64,000 nt of DNA from contig CM059187.1 of the NCBI GenBank assembly GCA_030323885.1, forward strand, positions 133,574,029-133,638,028. The letters run 5' to 3'. The position numbers and the translations under genes were made by a program. This DNA is from Branchipolynoe longqiensis. Lineage: Eukaryota; Annelida; Polychaeta; Phyllodocida; Polynoidae. The notes beneath the pieces were generated by a model. The model was not told where the DNA came from. It made no database searches and was given only the letters and a program-made list of their open reading frames with translations. The first letter of the stretch is position 1; each line of letters opens with the position of its first letter. Below, in pieces: positions 31,101-42,284 of this stretch.

Positions 31101-31592
31101 TATGTGTAGTGGTCTGCACTGACCTCTCAGATAAGGAGCCGCATAGACAGGTAGGCATTGGTAGTGTGTTGATATCAGGGAGCCTAGGTGGTGTAATGGT
31201 TAGAACACTGGCCAGGAATGCAAAGAGATGTGGGTTCGAGTCCCGCTCTAAGCACAATATTTCCCATTTTCATCACCCCCATGAAACTGGTGCCGTGACC
31301 ATTTTCCTGTACAAGCTATGCGCTGTATGGTTGTGTATGTGTTAGTGCATTGCCTGTATGTATGTAATTGTAAGTATTAAAAGACTTACAATTCCAGGGG
31401 GGACGAGTGTAGTGGTCTGCACTGACCTCTCAGGCAAGTAACCACATAGACAGGTAGGTGTGGGTAGTGTGTAGATAGCAGGGAGCCTAGGTGGTGTAAT
31501 GGTTAGCACACTGGCCTGGAATGTAAGGAGATATGGGTTCGAGTCCCGCGCTAGGCGCACTATTTCCCATTGTCATCACCCCCACGACATAT
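31100..31592 (+). mobile_element. SINE family B, tandem pair (303-bp period)
   Basis: GTAGTGGTCTGCACTGACCT occurs at 31106 and 31409. Each unit contains the tRNA-like head (GAGCCTAGGTGGTGTAATGG, GTGGGTTCGAGTCCCGC or equivalent, CTAGGCGC) followed by TATTTCCCATTTTCATCACC. The linker between units (AAGACTTACAATTCCAGGGG) is the one seen at 23.1 kb in the opposite orientation. Confidence 0.92.
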
Positions 31593-31594
31593 GC

Positions 31595-32047
31595 ATACCT
31601 CTTGGCGGCCAGCCAGGTAACCCTACTCATGTGGTCACGTATTTCCAGATTGCAGCTTCATTGCCAGATTCCAGATGTATTTCCAGATTCATTGTTAGTG
31701 TCCAATTCGTGCATATTTTAAAGTTAATTATTCACTAGGACAGAAGGGCATGGGTTCGATCCCTCACTGATTCAAGCCCAATAAATATCAAATGAATATT
31801 AGTGAACTTTAATCTTATTTTCATGTAAAAATCTTTTATTTAAATTCAATTTTTGGATTTGCGTTTATGTGGTTTTGTGCCTGAACTATAGCCTGCTGCT
31901 GTACTTCTTTGTATGACTAGTGGTGTAATGACTGAAGATCGATTCGATAAGGAACAATACGATGAGGAAGTGTAGATACAATACAGTTTATGTCAAAAAC
32001 GTAAAATTGTTGTGCATCATCACTTTCGTAATAAAAATCACAAACAT

Positions 32048-32103
<56 letters not shown>

Positions 32104-32188
32104 CTGTGTGTGTGTGCCTGTGTATGAAGTCATCACATAGGGAGATATTAAATGACAGCTTTAAGGATTTGTTCAAATATAACTTCCC
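31595..32188. other. Single-copy stretch with SINE-head trace and (TA)n
   Basis: GAAGGGCATGGGTTCGATCC at 31745 resembles a tRNA-like B-box region without a body. (TA)n at 32056-32096 is followed by (TG)n. No gene recognised. Confidence 0.4.
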
Positions 32189-32189
32189 C

Positions 32190-32415
32190 GTGCCCCCAGC
32201 TCTGCCAATTTGGATTTCCACCGCTGTGTATAACTTACAGCATCATCAAAGGCCGGTTGCTCTCATACCATGTCTATGTGGTGTGGGAGGTTACAAATCC
32301 CTTGGGTTGGTAAAAGTGTAGGCTCGGGCTTTCTATCGACCAGCAGTGGAATGAGGAAGACCAGTCGTCTATGACTGAAATTTCCCCTGCTTAAACAACT
32401 AATGGACAAACAAAA
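32190..32415 (+). mobile_element. SINE-like family C, second copy
   Basis: CTGCCAATTTGGATTTCCAC, ATCATCAAAGGCCGGTTGCT, ATGTCTATGTGGTGTGGGAG, TAAAAGTGTAGGCTCGGGCT, then AGCAGTGGAATGAGGAAGAC and TTTCCCCTGCTTAAACAACT. The last two blocks precede the CCAATTTGG block in the 13.3-kb copy (read in the same sense), so the family may have been tandem or circularly permuted. Confidence 0.75.
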
Positions 32416-32419
32416 GAAA

Positions 32420-32940
32420 ACAAAAAAAACTTATACAAAAATGGCAGGAACGCCAGTCCCTAGTGCTGAATGAACAAGAAAAGAACACCCAGATAAGTTC
32501 GAATGATTAAACTATTTTCAACAACAAATATTCCCCAAGGAATTGAACTGTGTCAAGGGGAAAGAAAGCGCAGACCACTGTCAATGAGAGGCGCAGATTC
32601 AATAATGATGGAAACTGTAGTGTAGGGACATATGCTAGAAATAGCGGAAAGTCTGGATTTAAAAACCTTCGTGAGCTATGGTAAACACAATTAGTGGAAA
32701 CTGCGGTTTACATCTGCTAGAAGTAGCTAAACGGTCTGGATTTAACAACGTTGGTGAGATATGAGTGCCAGAGATCAACTGCCATGTCCGCTGCCGAGAT
32801 GGGTGCACGGCCCCATGTCTGCTCGGCATGGCCGGGCATCCTTAATCGGCCTTTATCTAGAAGTACATCTCCTCTCCCCCTCCCCAACTCCCCCCTCCCT
32901 CACTCCCAATCTCCATCCCCAGCCCTGTAAGTGGTGGTGG
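32420..32940. other. Single-copy stretch, no gene seen
   Basis: Some CpG near 32780-32840 (CGCTGCCGAGATGGGTGC). The short CGGCATGGCCGGGCATCC at 32824 reappears inverted as CATCCGCCCGGCCATGCCGG at 33569, flanking the GGTGAG array. Confidence 0.4.
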
Positions 32941-32944
32941 TGAT

Positions 32945-33420
32945 GTCTTAGTGGAGGGAGGGAGGGTAGGGGTGAGGCTGAGAGTAAGGATGGGAGTGAA
33001 GGATGGAGGGAGGGTGAGGGTGGAGGCGGGAGTGAGAGTGAGGGTGAGGGTGAGGGTGGAAGTGAAGGTGAGGGTGGGGGGTGAAGGCGAGGGTAAGGGT
33101 GGGAGTGAGGGTGGGAGTGAGGGTGAGGGGTAGAGAGAGGGGGGATGGGGAGGGGGAGGGGGATGGGGAGCGGAAGAATAAGAGAGCGAAGGTAAGGGTA
33201 AGCCTGAGATTGAGGGTGAAAGTGAGGGTGAGACGGGTGAGGATGCGGGTGAGACTGCGATGAGGGTGAGGGCGAGGGTGAGGGTGAGGGTGAGGTGATG
33301 GTGATGGTGATGGTGAGGGTGAGGTTGAGGGTGAGGGTGAGGTTGAGGGTGAGGGTGAGCGTGAGGGTGAGGGTGAGCATGAGGGTGAGGGTGAGCATGA
33401 GAGTGGGGGTGAGGGCGATC
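32945..33420. repeat. GGTGAG hexamer array
   Basis: GGTGAG, GGGTGA and GAGTGA hexamers with a C-poor plus strand. Frames of 246 and 238 codons on the minus strand (Pro/Ser/Leu/Thr-rich) are artefacts of the hexamer period. Confidence 0.93.
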
Positions 33421-33424
33421 CGGG

Positions 33425-34120
33425 TGGAGTACATGCAGATTCGATATGCAAAGTGTAGGGCGTGGGGTACTGGTGGAGGGGGTACAGTGAGTGAGTGTGT
33501 GTATGGGAGGGGACAGCTGTGCGTGGGGGGCATGGGGAGTGTAGAGCGGGCAACATCAATATTAGGGAAGCATCCGCCCGGCCATGCCGGCACCTCGACG
33601 TCACTTCCGGTGGAAAAACAAACAGTGGCGTATGCACCTCAGCACTGACTATAAGACGCGACATGCCCTAGCTTCTCCGGGCAGCCATTGTGGTTTATCG
33701 TCCAGTCTAAGTGCATTTGCCTGTCGGCCCTTCTCGACTATTGACCTGCCCGCCGGGGCAGTGACCGGGGCCGAGGCCGGCCGCTCCCGGACTGACCAAG
33801 CCGCACACACACCCAGCACCGGCACTCCCACCTCGGCCGCCGTCTGTCGGTCCCTCATTTACCCACCCACCCGTCCATCCATCTCGCCAGCACTCGCTGC
33901 ACCAATATTCTCTCCAAAGTCCAACACCGGGCATAAAGAAACACTCGGGTCATTTGTGAGTGGCCGGGTCGCACAGGAAAAACATCCTGACAATATCGAA
34001 GCGCCCAACAGTTAACACACACACACACAGACATTAACTGGTCGCTTCGTCCGGTAGGCGAGACACTTGTTGTCTCTGCATTGACAATAATGCCGAAGTG
34101 GAGTCTTGTAGGGGAGCTGT
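33425..34120. other. GC-rich single-copy island
   Basis: CpG-containing, non-repetitive sequence (for example GACCGGGGCCGAGGCCGGCC and GCCGCCGTCTGTCGGTCCCT). A forward frame of 143 codons (33584-34015) is open here, but is Pro/Ser/Thr/Ala-rich with no domain. It could include an exon or promoter of a neighbouring gene; there is no positive evidence. Confidence 0.3.
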
Positions 34121-34121
34121 T

Positions 34122-34357
34122 TGGTAGATTGGTTGCTTGTTGGAGTTTTACGTCCTCGCAACATCTTAGATCATATCAGGACGGTTAGAGACTTGTGAAA
34201 GTGCACACTCGTGGTGTCTTTATAGTGCTGCCCCGCTGGGAAATCAGGCCACCAGCACAATGACATGACACCCTACTCAGTCATATTATCCTAGCACTGA
34301 GCTAACGATCTTCCGCAAGCGAGGGCCGCGCTCTACCGATTACGCCACCGCGCCCGG
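34122..34357 (-). mobile_element. SINE family A with internal deletion
   Basis: Tail GATTGGTTGCTTGTTGGAG, body to TCCTAGCACTGAGCTAACGA, then directly the head (CTTCCGCAAGCGAGGGCCGC, GCTCTACCGATTACGCCACC). About 90 bp of the body between these blocks is missing. Confidence 0.88.
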
Positions 34358-34359
34358 TG

Positions 34360-34730
34360 TGTTTGGTGGAAGTGTGTGGCGCCATATTGGTGCGGCGTAG
34401 GGATTTCTATATATATAACCGCAACTACACACACAAACCACCCCTCACGCCTTCTCTTCCAATCACCCTATCACCCCCGCCCCATTACCCCCACTCACCT
34501 CACACACAGACATACCTGCGTAGTGTGACAGGTGACAGACCAAGCATATGTTAACGGGTCCGGTGTCACTACGTCAGAGTAATGGCTATCCGCCTCCGGG
34601 ATACCCTCCCTACTCCAACGACACAATTATCATGGAGCGCCAAGAAATATTCCGTTACGGCGGTGAGGCACTGTGAATAGGTTAATAATTCCTTTTTTTG
34701 TCTTTTTTGTTGGGGGTCTAAATTTATATA
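34360..34730. other. Single-copy stretch, no gene seen
   Basis: CACAC- and CCCC-rich between 34420 and 34520. Nothing recognised. Confidence 0.35.
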
Positions 34731-34734
34731 TATA

Positions 34735-34735
34735 G

Positions 34736-34782
<47 letters not shown>

Positions 34783-34905
34783 GTGATAAACCCGTTATCG
34801 CGTGTAATAAGCTCTGTAGTGGCTGCCCCTCTCCTTCCTCCCGATCTATCCGGCTTGCACCGCTCCACCCCCTGCATGTGTAGTGACACTCCACTCGTTT
34901 GGAAG

Positions 34906-34937
<32 letters not shown>
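34735..34937. repeat. (TA)n - R3 - (TA)n block
   Basis: Two TA runs (34735-34776 and 34905-34937) bracket the R3 copy at 34784-34907 (AGTGATAAACCCGTTATCGC, GTGTAATAAGCTCTGTAGTG, CCACCCCCTGCATGTG). In the 24-kb copy R3 is likewise bracketed by alternating purine-pyrimidine repeats. Confidence 0.85.
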
Positions 34938-34941
<4 letters not shown>

Positions 34942-35070
34942 TATCTAATTTATTATGTCGATGCAAATAACGGCAGCCCCTTAATGTTTCTCTGTAACCA
35001 CCTTAACTTCCTTGTTATTTACTGCGGAGCGGGCATTCTCTCCTCCCCCACCCCCTATACGCCGTGAGCC
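34938..35070 (+). repeat. Dispersed repeat R2, copy 1
   Basis: CTATCTAATTTATTATGTCG, AAATAACGGCAGCCCCTTAA, TTACTGCGGAGCGGGCATTC and GTGAGCCAAC match 58389-58521 in order, with about 80 percent identity by eye. Confidence 0.8.
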
Positions 35071-35074
35071 AACT

Positions 35075-36205
35075 GTTACAAATGGTTGGCCTACTAAGAG
35101 TGACCAAAATAAAACCATTTTACACATACCAGCAGGACATAACCACATACGATGAGATATTATTGAAAGGAAATCAGATAATACCGACCCACCCACGGGG
35201 AGGCTAAGGACTAACACGTATACATATATGCATAAACAATACCTGTATTCATAGAGGTGGGAAATGAAATCACCAAAATCCAGCAAACGGAAACGGAAAT
35301 AGCCCTGTATGGGCGGCACCATTTGTAAACTCGTCTTGAATAACGGAATAATCAAAATCAAGCAAACGGAAACGGAAATCGCTCGTCGAGCTTAGCTACG
35401 CACCAAATGGGGTGGATGACAGCAATTGGCTTAATGCCAATTTTATTCAAAATTAAAAGAAATAAAGAGCAATTTCTCATAAACATGGATGCACAAATAC
35501 AATATTAATAGTTTATTCCATGGAAACAACGGCCGCATTCGATTATCACAACCGCAATTCGGGTCACCCGAGTCAAATCAAACACAGCGGGTGGAGTAAA
35601 AAAATACATGCGCAATAATAAAATACTTTGCTGTAGCTATATCGGGGGGATCGGTCCTAAGCATTGCTTATTCATATTAATCCCTAAATCATTACAATTG
35701 GAGATTCTAGAGAAACTACTCTAGTCCCATTTAGGTCTAGTAAAATGTAAACAGCTTGCAAGGGACATTGTTTTCTGGCCAGGTCTGAGCACCCAATTAA
35801 AAAGTCTTACGGCAAGAAATGATTAGTTACGAATGTATCCAAGTATGTTACCTAATGTATATACGATTTCAACAATATTGAGAGGACGATGTTAGGTATC
35901 CTGGAGACAGGACACGTGACACTACGTTCTAAATAAACAGTCACATCGTACAGTGCACGGAGTTCACACGTTTATGACAATGCACCGGTAATATAATGCT
36001 TTTATCAAAGGAGATAAAACCATACCATGACATACTTATAATCTGGTTAAAAGAAATGTAAATGATCGAGAAAGTTTGTACTTACTAGAAAAAAGAACAA
36101 CTTAAGTAGGTACTGGAACAGATTGCACAGCATTATGAGCTGCTTATATCTTCTCTAATATTTAATAATAAATAGTGTTTGTTGTAGCGCATAACTTCTA
36201 CAATC
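35075..36205. other. AT-rich single-copy stretch, no gene seen
   Basis: The short duplicated word AAACGGAAACGGAAAT occurs at 35284 and 35366. Otherwise non-repetitive with no credible open frame; one of the longest repeat-poor stretches in the window. Confidence 0.4.
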
Positions 36206-36209
36206 GTAT

Positions 36210-38670
36210 TATTTAGGTGAAGTGGTGGTGGTGCTATCAAGTATCATGGTGATATCGTCCGGGTGGTGATATCATGGTAGTAGTGGTGGTGATATCTGGG
36301 TGGTACTGGTTGTAATATAGTGGTGGTTGTGGGGGTGGTATCGTGCTTCTAGTGGTGGTGATATTGTGGTGATAGTGGTGATGATATAGTGTTATTAGTG
36401 GTGGTGGTGATATTGTGGTGATGGGGGTCAGGATATCGTGGTGGTGAATTTTGTGGTGATAGTGGTGATGATACAGTGTTATTAGTGGTGGTGGTGATAC
36501 TATGGTGATGGGGGTCAGGATATCGTGGTGGTGATATTGTGGTGATAGTGGTGATGATACAGTGTTATTAGTGGTGGTGGTGATACTATGGTGATGGGGG
36601 TCAGGATATCGTGGTGGTGATATTGTGGTGATAGTGGTGATGATATAGTCTTATTAGTTATGGTGGTGATACTATGGTGATGGGGGTCGGGATATCGTGG
36701 TGGTGATATAGTGGTGATGATATAGTGGTGATATCGTGGTATTAGTAGTGGTCGTGATATTGTGGTAATGGAGGTGGTGATATCGTGGTGGTGATATTGT
36801 GTTGATAGTGGTGATGATATAGTGGTATTAGTGGTGGTCGGGATATTGTGGTGATGGAGGTGGTGATATCGTGGTGGTAGTGGGGGTGATACCGTAAGGG
36901 TAGTCGTGTGATATCGTGTTGATTGTGGTGGTGATATCGTGGTTGTGGTGCCTTGGTGGTGGTGCTATCATGGTGGTATTGGTAGTGGTGGTGAGATCGT
37001 GGTGGTGATACAGTGGTGGTGATATTGTGGTCATGGTGCCTTACTGGTGGTGCTATATTGGTGGTAGTGGTGGCGTTGTCTTAGTGGTGGTGGTGATGCC
37101 TTAGTGGTTGCGATGTATTAGTGGTGGTGATGTTTTAGTGGGGGTGGTGATGTCTTAGTGGCTGTGATGGTAATGTCTTAGCAGTGGTGGTGGTAATGAT
37201 GTCTTAGTGGTCATCATCATCATCATCATCATGCTGTCGGTCGCGATGCGACAAAGACTGCTTTCATTACTTGACTGCCGCTCCCCGGTATGGTGTTTTG
37301 TGCGGTTGTACATTTCATGAAAGCTGCCTGCAAAAGTATTGAAGTGCTGCTGGCTTTTGCAAGTTACAAGCCGCACTCTCTCGGGGAGCAAATAAAGGTT
37401 TCACACCGGCAAGAACATGTCCAGACAGGCGCAAAACTATTTGTCCCTGCAGTGGCTGGTCGGGAGATGTTGAGAGTTCCGTATATCAACCGCCCTTAAT
37501 GCTGCCACAGTGACATGGTTTTCTGTTTAGGGTTTGCTCCCTTAGCCTTCAGTTCTGTCAAGAACCTGTACCACAAGGCAGTGGTTTACAACTCTGCAGG
37601 GCAGGGACGTCAAACTCCCTGAGGTATTGCAATACCTGCATACCACCTGTCTTAGTGGTGGTGGTGATGTATTAGTGATGGGGGTTACAGTGATGGTGGT
37701 GATGTCTTAGTGGTGGTGGTGATGTCTTAGTGGTGGGGGTGCTGGTGGTGCTGGTGATGTCTTAGTGGTGGTCGTGATGTCCTAGTGGTGGTGATACCTT
37801 AGAGGTGGAGTGGTGATGTATTAGTGGTGGTGCTGATCTCTTTGTGATGGTGCTGATGTCTGAGTGGTGGTGGTGATGTCTTAGTGGTGGTGGTGATGTC
37901 TTATTGGTGGTGATGTCTTAGTGGTGGGTTGGTGATGGTGTATTAGCGGTGGTGATGCCTTAATGGTGGTGTTGATGTCTTTGTGGTGGTGGTGGTGATG
38001 TGTTAGTGGTGGTGGTGATGTCTTTGTGATGGTGGTGATGTCTGAGTTGGGGTGGTGATGTCTTAGATGTGGTGGTGATTATGCCTTAGTGGTAGTACCT
38101 TAGTAGTGGTAATTGTGGTGGTGGTCGTGATGTATTTGTGGTGCTGGTGATGTCTTAGTGGTGGCAGTGGTGATGCCTTAGTGGTGGTCGTGATGTCTTA
38201 GTGGTGGTGGTGATGTCTGAGTGCTGGTGGTGATCTCTTAGTTGTGGTGGTGATGATGCCTTAGTGGTGGTCCCTTACTAGTGGTAATGGTGGTGGTGGT
38301 GGTGGTGGTTATGTCTTAGTGGTGGTGGTGATATCTTAGTGGTGGTGGTGGTGATGCATTAGTAGTGGTGATGTTGGTGATGGTGGTGATCTGTTAGTGG
38401 TGGTGGTGATGTCTTAGTGGTGGTGGTAGCGATGTCTTGGTGGTGGTGATGGTGGTGCTGGTGATGTCTTAGTGGTGGTGATGTCTTAGTGGTGGTGGTG
38501 ATGCCTTAGCGGTAGTGGTGGTGATGATGTCTTAGTGGTGGTGATATTTTAGTGGTGGTAGTGATGTCTTAGTGGTGGTGCTGGTGGTGCTGGTGATGTC
38601 TTAGTGGTGGTGATGTCTTAGTGGTGATTGTGATGCCTTAGTGGTAGTGGTGGTAGTGGTGTCTTAGTGC
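36210..38670. repeat. [15 protein letters not shown] array with 86-bp higher-order units
   Basis: Trinucleotide-type GTG/GAT repeats. From about 36390 to 36720 an 86-87 bp unit (GGGGGTCAGGATATCGTGG at 36423, 36510 and 36596, diverged at 36682) is repeated; to the right a 16-20 bp unit GGTGGTGATGTCTTAGTG dominates. Interrupted by the element at 37211-37649. Confidence 0.92.
37211..37649 (-). mobile_element. Non-autonomous element with LINE 3' end, copy 2
   Basis: Minus-strand element of 439 bp. The 3' end (GAGCGGCAGTCAAGTAATGA, TCGCATCGCGACCGACAGC, (GAT)n) equals the LINE terminus, and the body matches 26820-27142. TCTTAGTGG lies on both sides (37202-37210, 37650-37658), compatible with a 9-bp target duplication, although the host array itself contains that word repeatedly. 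The 5' end carries a small palindrome, AGGTATTGCAATACCT. Confidence 0.88.
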
Positions 38671-38674
38671 CGAC

Positions 38675-39235
38675 TAAACCCGTTGTGGCCCCGATCTACA
38701 CGGAGGGAGAGGTCAGCTTGACTAATTAATAGGAGTCAATTACCAAGCAGCAGAACTGCCTTGCACAGCGGATTAGGGCCGGGCGTTGTGGCAGACACCG
38801 ACGCCGATTCACAGCCCTCATACACTACGCTTTATGCGCGTGAATCCCCGGGAGTGATAGCAGGACGCACCGCCCCAACCACACACCTCCAATCACCACC
38901 ACCCACCACACACACAGACAAACACGCTCATGCGCACAATGCTGCACCCGGTTACATGATAACATAGGTCACGTGACTCTTATCTCCCCCCAGTGAGGAC
39001 TGAGGGTAGGGAAAGCACACATTAACAGCGCATGCGTGTTTATGCGCGACGTGCGTCATTGTCACGTGATTGCCGTCGACTTACCCTGCGTGTTATCATT
39101 TTGTATTAATAGCATCGATATTAATAGTAATGATAATAACATGATTCGCTCCCGGTCGTGGATAACTCAGGTAGGTGAGGGGTGAGGTGTGTAGGGTGTG
39201 TGGGTGCTGATGGTATGGGGTGCTGGGGACTGGGT
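38675..39235. other. Single-copy stretch, no gene seen
   Basis: CpG-containing in part (GCGCGACGTGCGTCATTGTC at about 39043). No repeat-family match. Confidence 0.35.
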
Positions 39236-39237
39236 TG

Positions 39238-39583
39238 TGGGTTGGTTGTTGGAGCTCTACGTCCTGGCAACATCTAAGGTAATGTCAGGACGGATAGGAT
39301 ACCGTTTTGTGACAGTGCGCACTCACGGCATTATACTATAACTTATAGTGCTGCCCCACTGGCAAACCCAGCCTCTAGCACCATGACCTGATATCCCGCT
39401 CAGTCACATTATCCTGACACTGAGCCAACCAGTCCTTGTCCTCTCCTAATAATCCCAAGTGCCTGGCTAGGAAGAGACAAGTGTCAATTGTTAATTCATT
39501 GGTTCAAGCCAGTGAGTTCGAATTCGACGATCTACCAGAACGGGAGACGGATGCTCAACTCATTCGGCCAACCCGTCTGGTCA
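39238..39583 (-). mobile_element. SINE family A, full length, long-variable-arm head
   Basis: Tail GGGTTGGTTGTTGGAG, full body, head AATTCGACGATCTACCAGAA, CGGGAGACGGATGCTCAACT, CATTCGGCCAACCCGTC. Confidence 0.91.
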
Positions 39584-39589
39584 GGCTGG

Positions 39590-40470
39590 GGTGTGGGAGT
39601 GCTGGAGATGTGGCGTGCTGGGACTGTGGGAATAAAGTTCTTGATGTATGGTGCGGGTGGTGTGTGGGATGCGGGTGGGGAGTGCGGCGAGCGTGTGTAG
39701 GATGTTTGGATATGTGCACTACCACATATTACAAATCACAAACCATTAGTAACAACCTTTTAGGGCATTCAGGTACAGAAGTAAAACAAACACCGATATG
39801 TGTTTATAAGAGTCAGATAGCAGACACCTGTTTTAAGTTACATGTAGTTTCACAAAATAGAAACATCACTAGTTGATACTAGTACATTCACAAGCTTGCA
39901 CAATTCCCAGAAACATTTAAAATGGCACAGATAAACAACGACAAAAAGAACAAAACAAAATATAATGAAGACACAAAAAAAAACAGAAAAACATAGTGTC
40001 ACAATATGAATAGCACCTGACATTGAGGAAGGTACCGAATGAAAATATTGTGTTAGAATTGGATACAAAAGGAAGGGGGGTAGGCGTGAAGAGAGGGGAG
40101 GGTACTTTTTTTGTTTGTGATTGTTTGTTTATTCTGCTCATACCGGTTAAGTGCATGCACTTGTTTTCGCAGCTGTGCAGTAGTGGTCATAATCCATATG
40201 GACTGATTTCCTTTAAGCCATAATTTCTGTAAACTTGTTTATGGTGTAAAAACGGGGAGTTTCCAATTTCTTTAAAATGTGTATTATATTTGTGTGCATA
40301 GTTTGTTTAGTATGGCGGCTCGTATTCATTTTAAATGTTTTCTGGCTTATCTACTGTCTATCCCTGATCTATTACTTAGTACATATGTTGTTATCTATAT
40401 CTCACTTCAAACCTTTCACTTGTTAAGTGAACGGTCTTGTTAAGTAACGGTTTAATCAATACACATGTAT
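39590..40470. other. AT-rich single-copy stretch, no gene seen
   Basis: No repeat-family match or recognised coding domain. The frames of 146 and 70 codons near 39.5-39.9 kb start inside the SINE. Confidence 0.35.
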
Positions 40471-40475
40471 ACATA

Positions 40476-40993
40476 CTGTCTCAAAAGGTGATAATTAATA
40501 TGGGCCAAAACTTTGTCCATTGTAACGATATTCCGATTTACGGCATCGGGGGGGAATGCAAATGTTCTATTACCAAACAGGTATATGTGACCAAGCGCAT
40601 TTATGTGTATATATGTAAGTGCTGTTGGTGCCTGAGTGGGATGTAAATAGACATAGGGGTGCTGACAGGGCTGTGTGTAAGGGGCACTCAGGGCCTACCC
40701 CTTTCCCTTCTGCTTGGGAGGATCACCACACTCAGGGTCAAGGTTGGTGGTATTGTCTGTATTGATTCCACTATTGCCTGCCTACACAACCACATATTCG
40801 AGCTTTAGTCATTCTACATTACTATCTGCTTATGTATTTACTCAGGAACCTCATGAATGGTGTTTCATATTCCCAATAGAATACATATTGAATTGAAGCA
40901 AATATCCTTGGGTTTTGAATGGAACCGTTTCTGTGTCGTTGTGTGTCAATTGTTATGTGCATCAAAAAAAAAAAGTATCACCTTTTGAGACAG
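40476..40993. mobile_element. 518-bp TIR element (CTGTCTCAAAAGGTGATA family)
   Basis: The left end CTGTCTCAAAAGGTGATA (40476-40493) and the right end TATCACCTTTTGAGACAG (40976-40993) are an 18-bp perfect inverted pair. Interior words are shared with copies at 5.0 and 17.1 kb. No transposase frame, so it is non-autonomous. A convincing target duplication was not found. Confidence 0.85.
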
Positions 40994-40999
40994 GCTCAT

Positions 41000-41520
41000 G
41001 TATCTAAGTATGTATGTGTACAACATATAACTACTATCTTATAGGTGAATTATCAAACTATACCATACCTAAGTCTTGGAATGATTGATATTGTTATTTC
41101 AGCTGCTTTGAGCTAGCTGCTGATGACAATATCAGACTACATATACATAATATATTGTAAAGAACTGTATTGTCACATGGCTGGAAGACGAGTGCCACGG
41201 TGCTGACAAAAGACTTTATTCAATGAATAAACTATATTTACAACAACAAAATGAGCGTTACAAATATGTGATTGGTGGATGGAAGAACACATGGTAAAAA
41301 GTGGCACGTCAATGGATGGGTGACAGGGGGGAGGGAGAAGAAAGGTTGTGAAGGATGACATGGACAGGCTTTTGAAGGAGTGTGGCAAAGGGAGATGAGA
41401 AGGGATAAGAATCCTGTTTTAAAATGAGAAGCGCACTGTAATTCTGGGTTAGAGTTACATGTGACTGCCTCTGTGACATCATCGATGCTGAAATGTGGCT
41501 TCTTCATGAGTCGCGTAATG
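41000..41520. other. Single-copy stretch, no gene seen
   Basis: Contains TTTATTCAATGAATAAAC near 41217, a short palindrome with an AATAAA word. Otherwise unassigned. Confidence 0.35.
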
Positions 41521-41526
41521 TGTTAT

Positions 41527-41832
41527 CTGGGGGGATGGCCGAATCGGTGAGAGTGCTGGATGGCTTGTCATGTGATAGGTCTTAGGTTCAAATCCCGGGT
41601 GAGCCAAACCAATGATTTACAATATTGATGCTTGTAGCTAACTAGCCTGGCGTTCGGCATTATAGTAGGATATGGGAGGGACTGGTTTTTTCTGTGTCAG
41701 TATGTTAATATTATGTTATGTTCCTGGTGACATTGTCTCCCAGTTGTGAAGCACTAAAAAGCCGTCATCCATGCGTACAGTCTCAAGTCGGTATCCGCCC
41801 TGATATAACCTTGTGTCTTACTAGGACGTAAG
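41527..41832 (+). mobile_element. SINE family A, first of a head-to-tail pair
   Basis: Head GATGGCCGAATCGGTGAGAG, variable arm, B-box AGGTTCAAATCCCGG, body with a deletion around TATGTTAATATTATGTTATG, tail TTACTAGGACGTAAGAC. Confidence 0.9.
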
Positions 41833-42175
41833 ACTAGACGGGCATGCAGAATGAGGTGAGCGTCCGTCTCCTGTTTTGGGAGATCGGGGGATCTGAACCC
41901 AAGGGTTAGTGGGTTCAAACCCTGGTAGAGTCAAACCAATGACTTACAAATTGATACTTGTCACTTCCTAGCCAGGCGCTCGGCATTATTAGGATATGGC
42001 AAGGACTGGTTGGCTCAGTGTCAGGATAATGTGACTGACTGAAATATCAGGTCATGGTGCTGGCGGCCAGGTCTCCCAGTGGGGCAGAACTATAAAGTCA
42101 CCATGAATGTCACAAGTCAGGACCCATACTGATATGACCTTAGATGTTCCTAGGATATAAAACAACAAACAAACA
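41833..42175 (+). mobile_element. SINE family A, second of a head-to-tail pair
   Basis: Starts TAGACGGGCATGCAGAATGA, immediately after the preceding copy, with a long-arm head (GGGAGATCGGGGGATCTGAA, GGTTCAAACCCTGG). Full body and an (AAC)n tail. Confidence 0.92.
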
Positions 42176-42284
42176 ACTGCTAGGATGTAAAGCCGAAACA
42201 AACATCCACCAGCAAGCTCGTTGTGTTTACGACATGGTGGGACAGGGGACCTGTCCGAATGGTCTAAGCCTGGTCTTAGCAAAG

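Noticed and set aside
31186..31256. Apparent tRNA gene with good acceptor and T-arm
   Set aside because: The anticodon stem is not well formed, and the same head occurs in all SINE B copies with shared flanks, so it is a SINE head rather than a tRNA gene.
33584..34015. Possible 143-codon protein
   Set aside because: Non-repetitive, but no recognised domain and biased to Pro/Ser/Thr/Ala; insufficient for a gene call.
41530..41605. Apparent Leu/Ser-type tRNA gene
   Set aside because: It is directly followed by the family A SINE body and recurs in dozens of copies.
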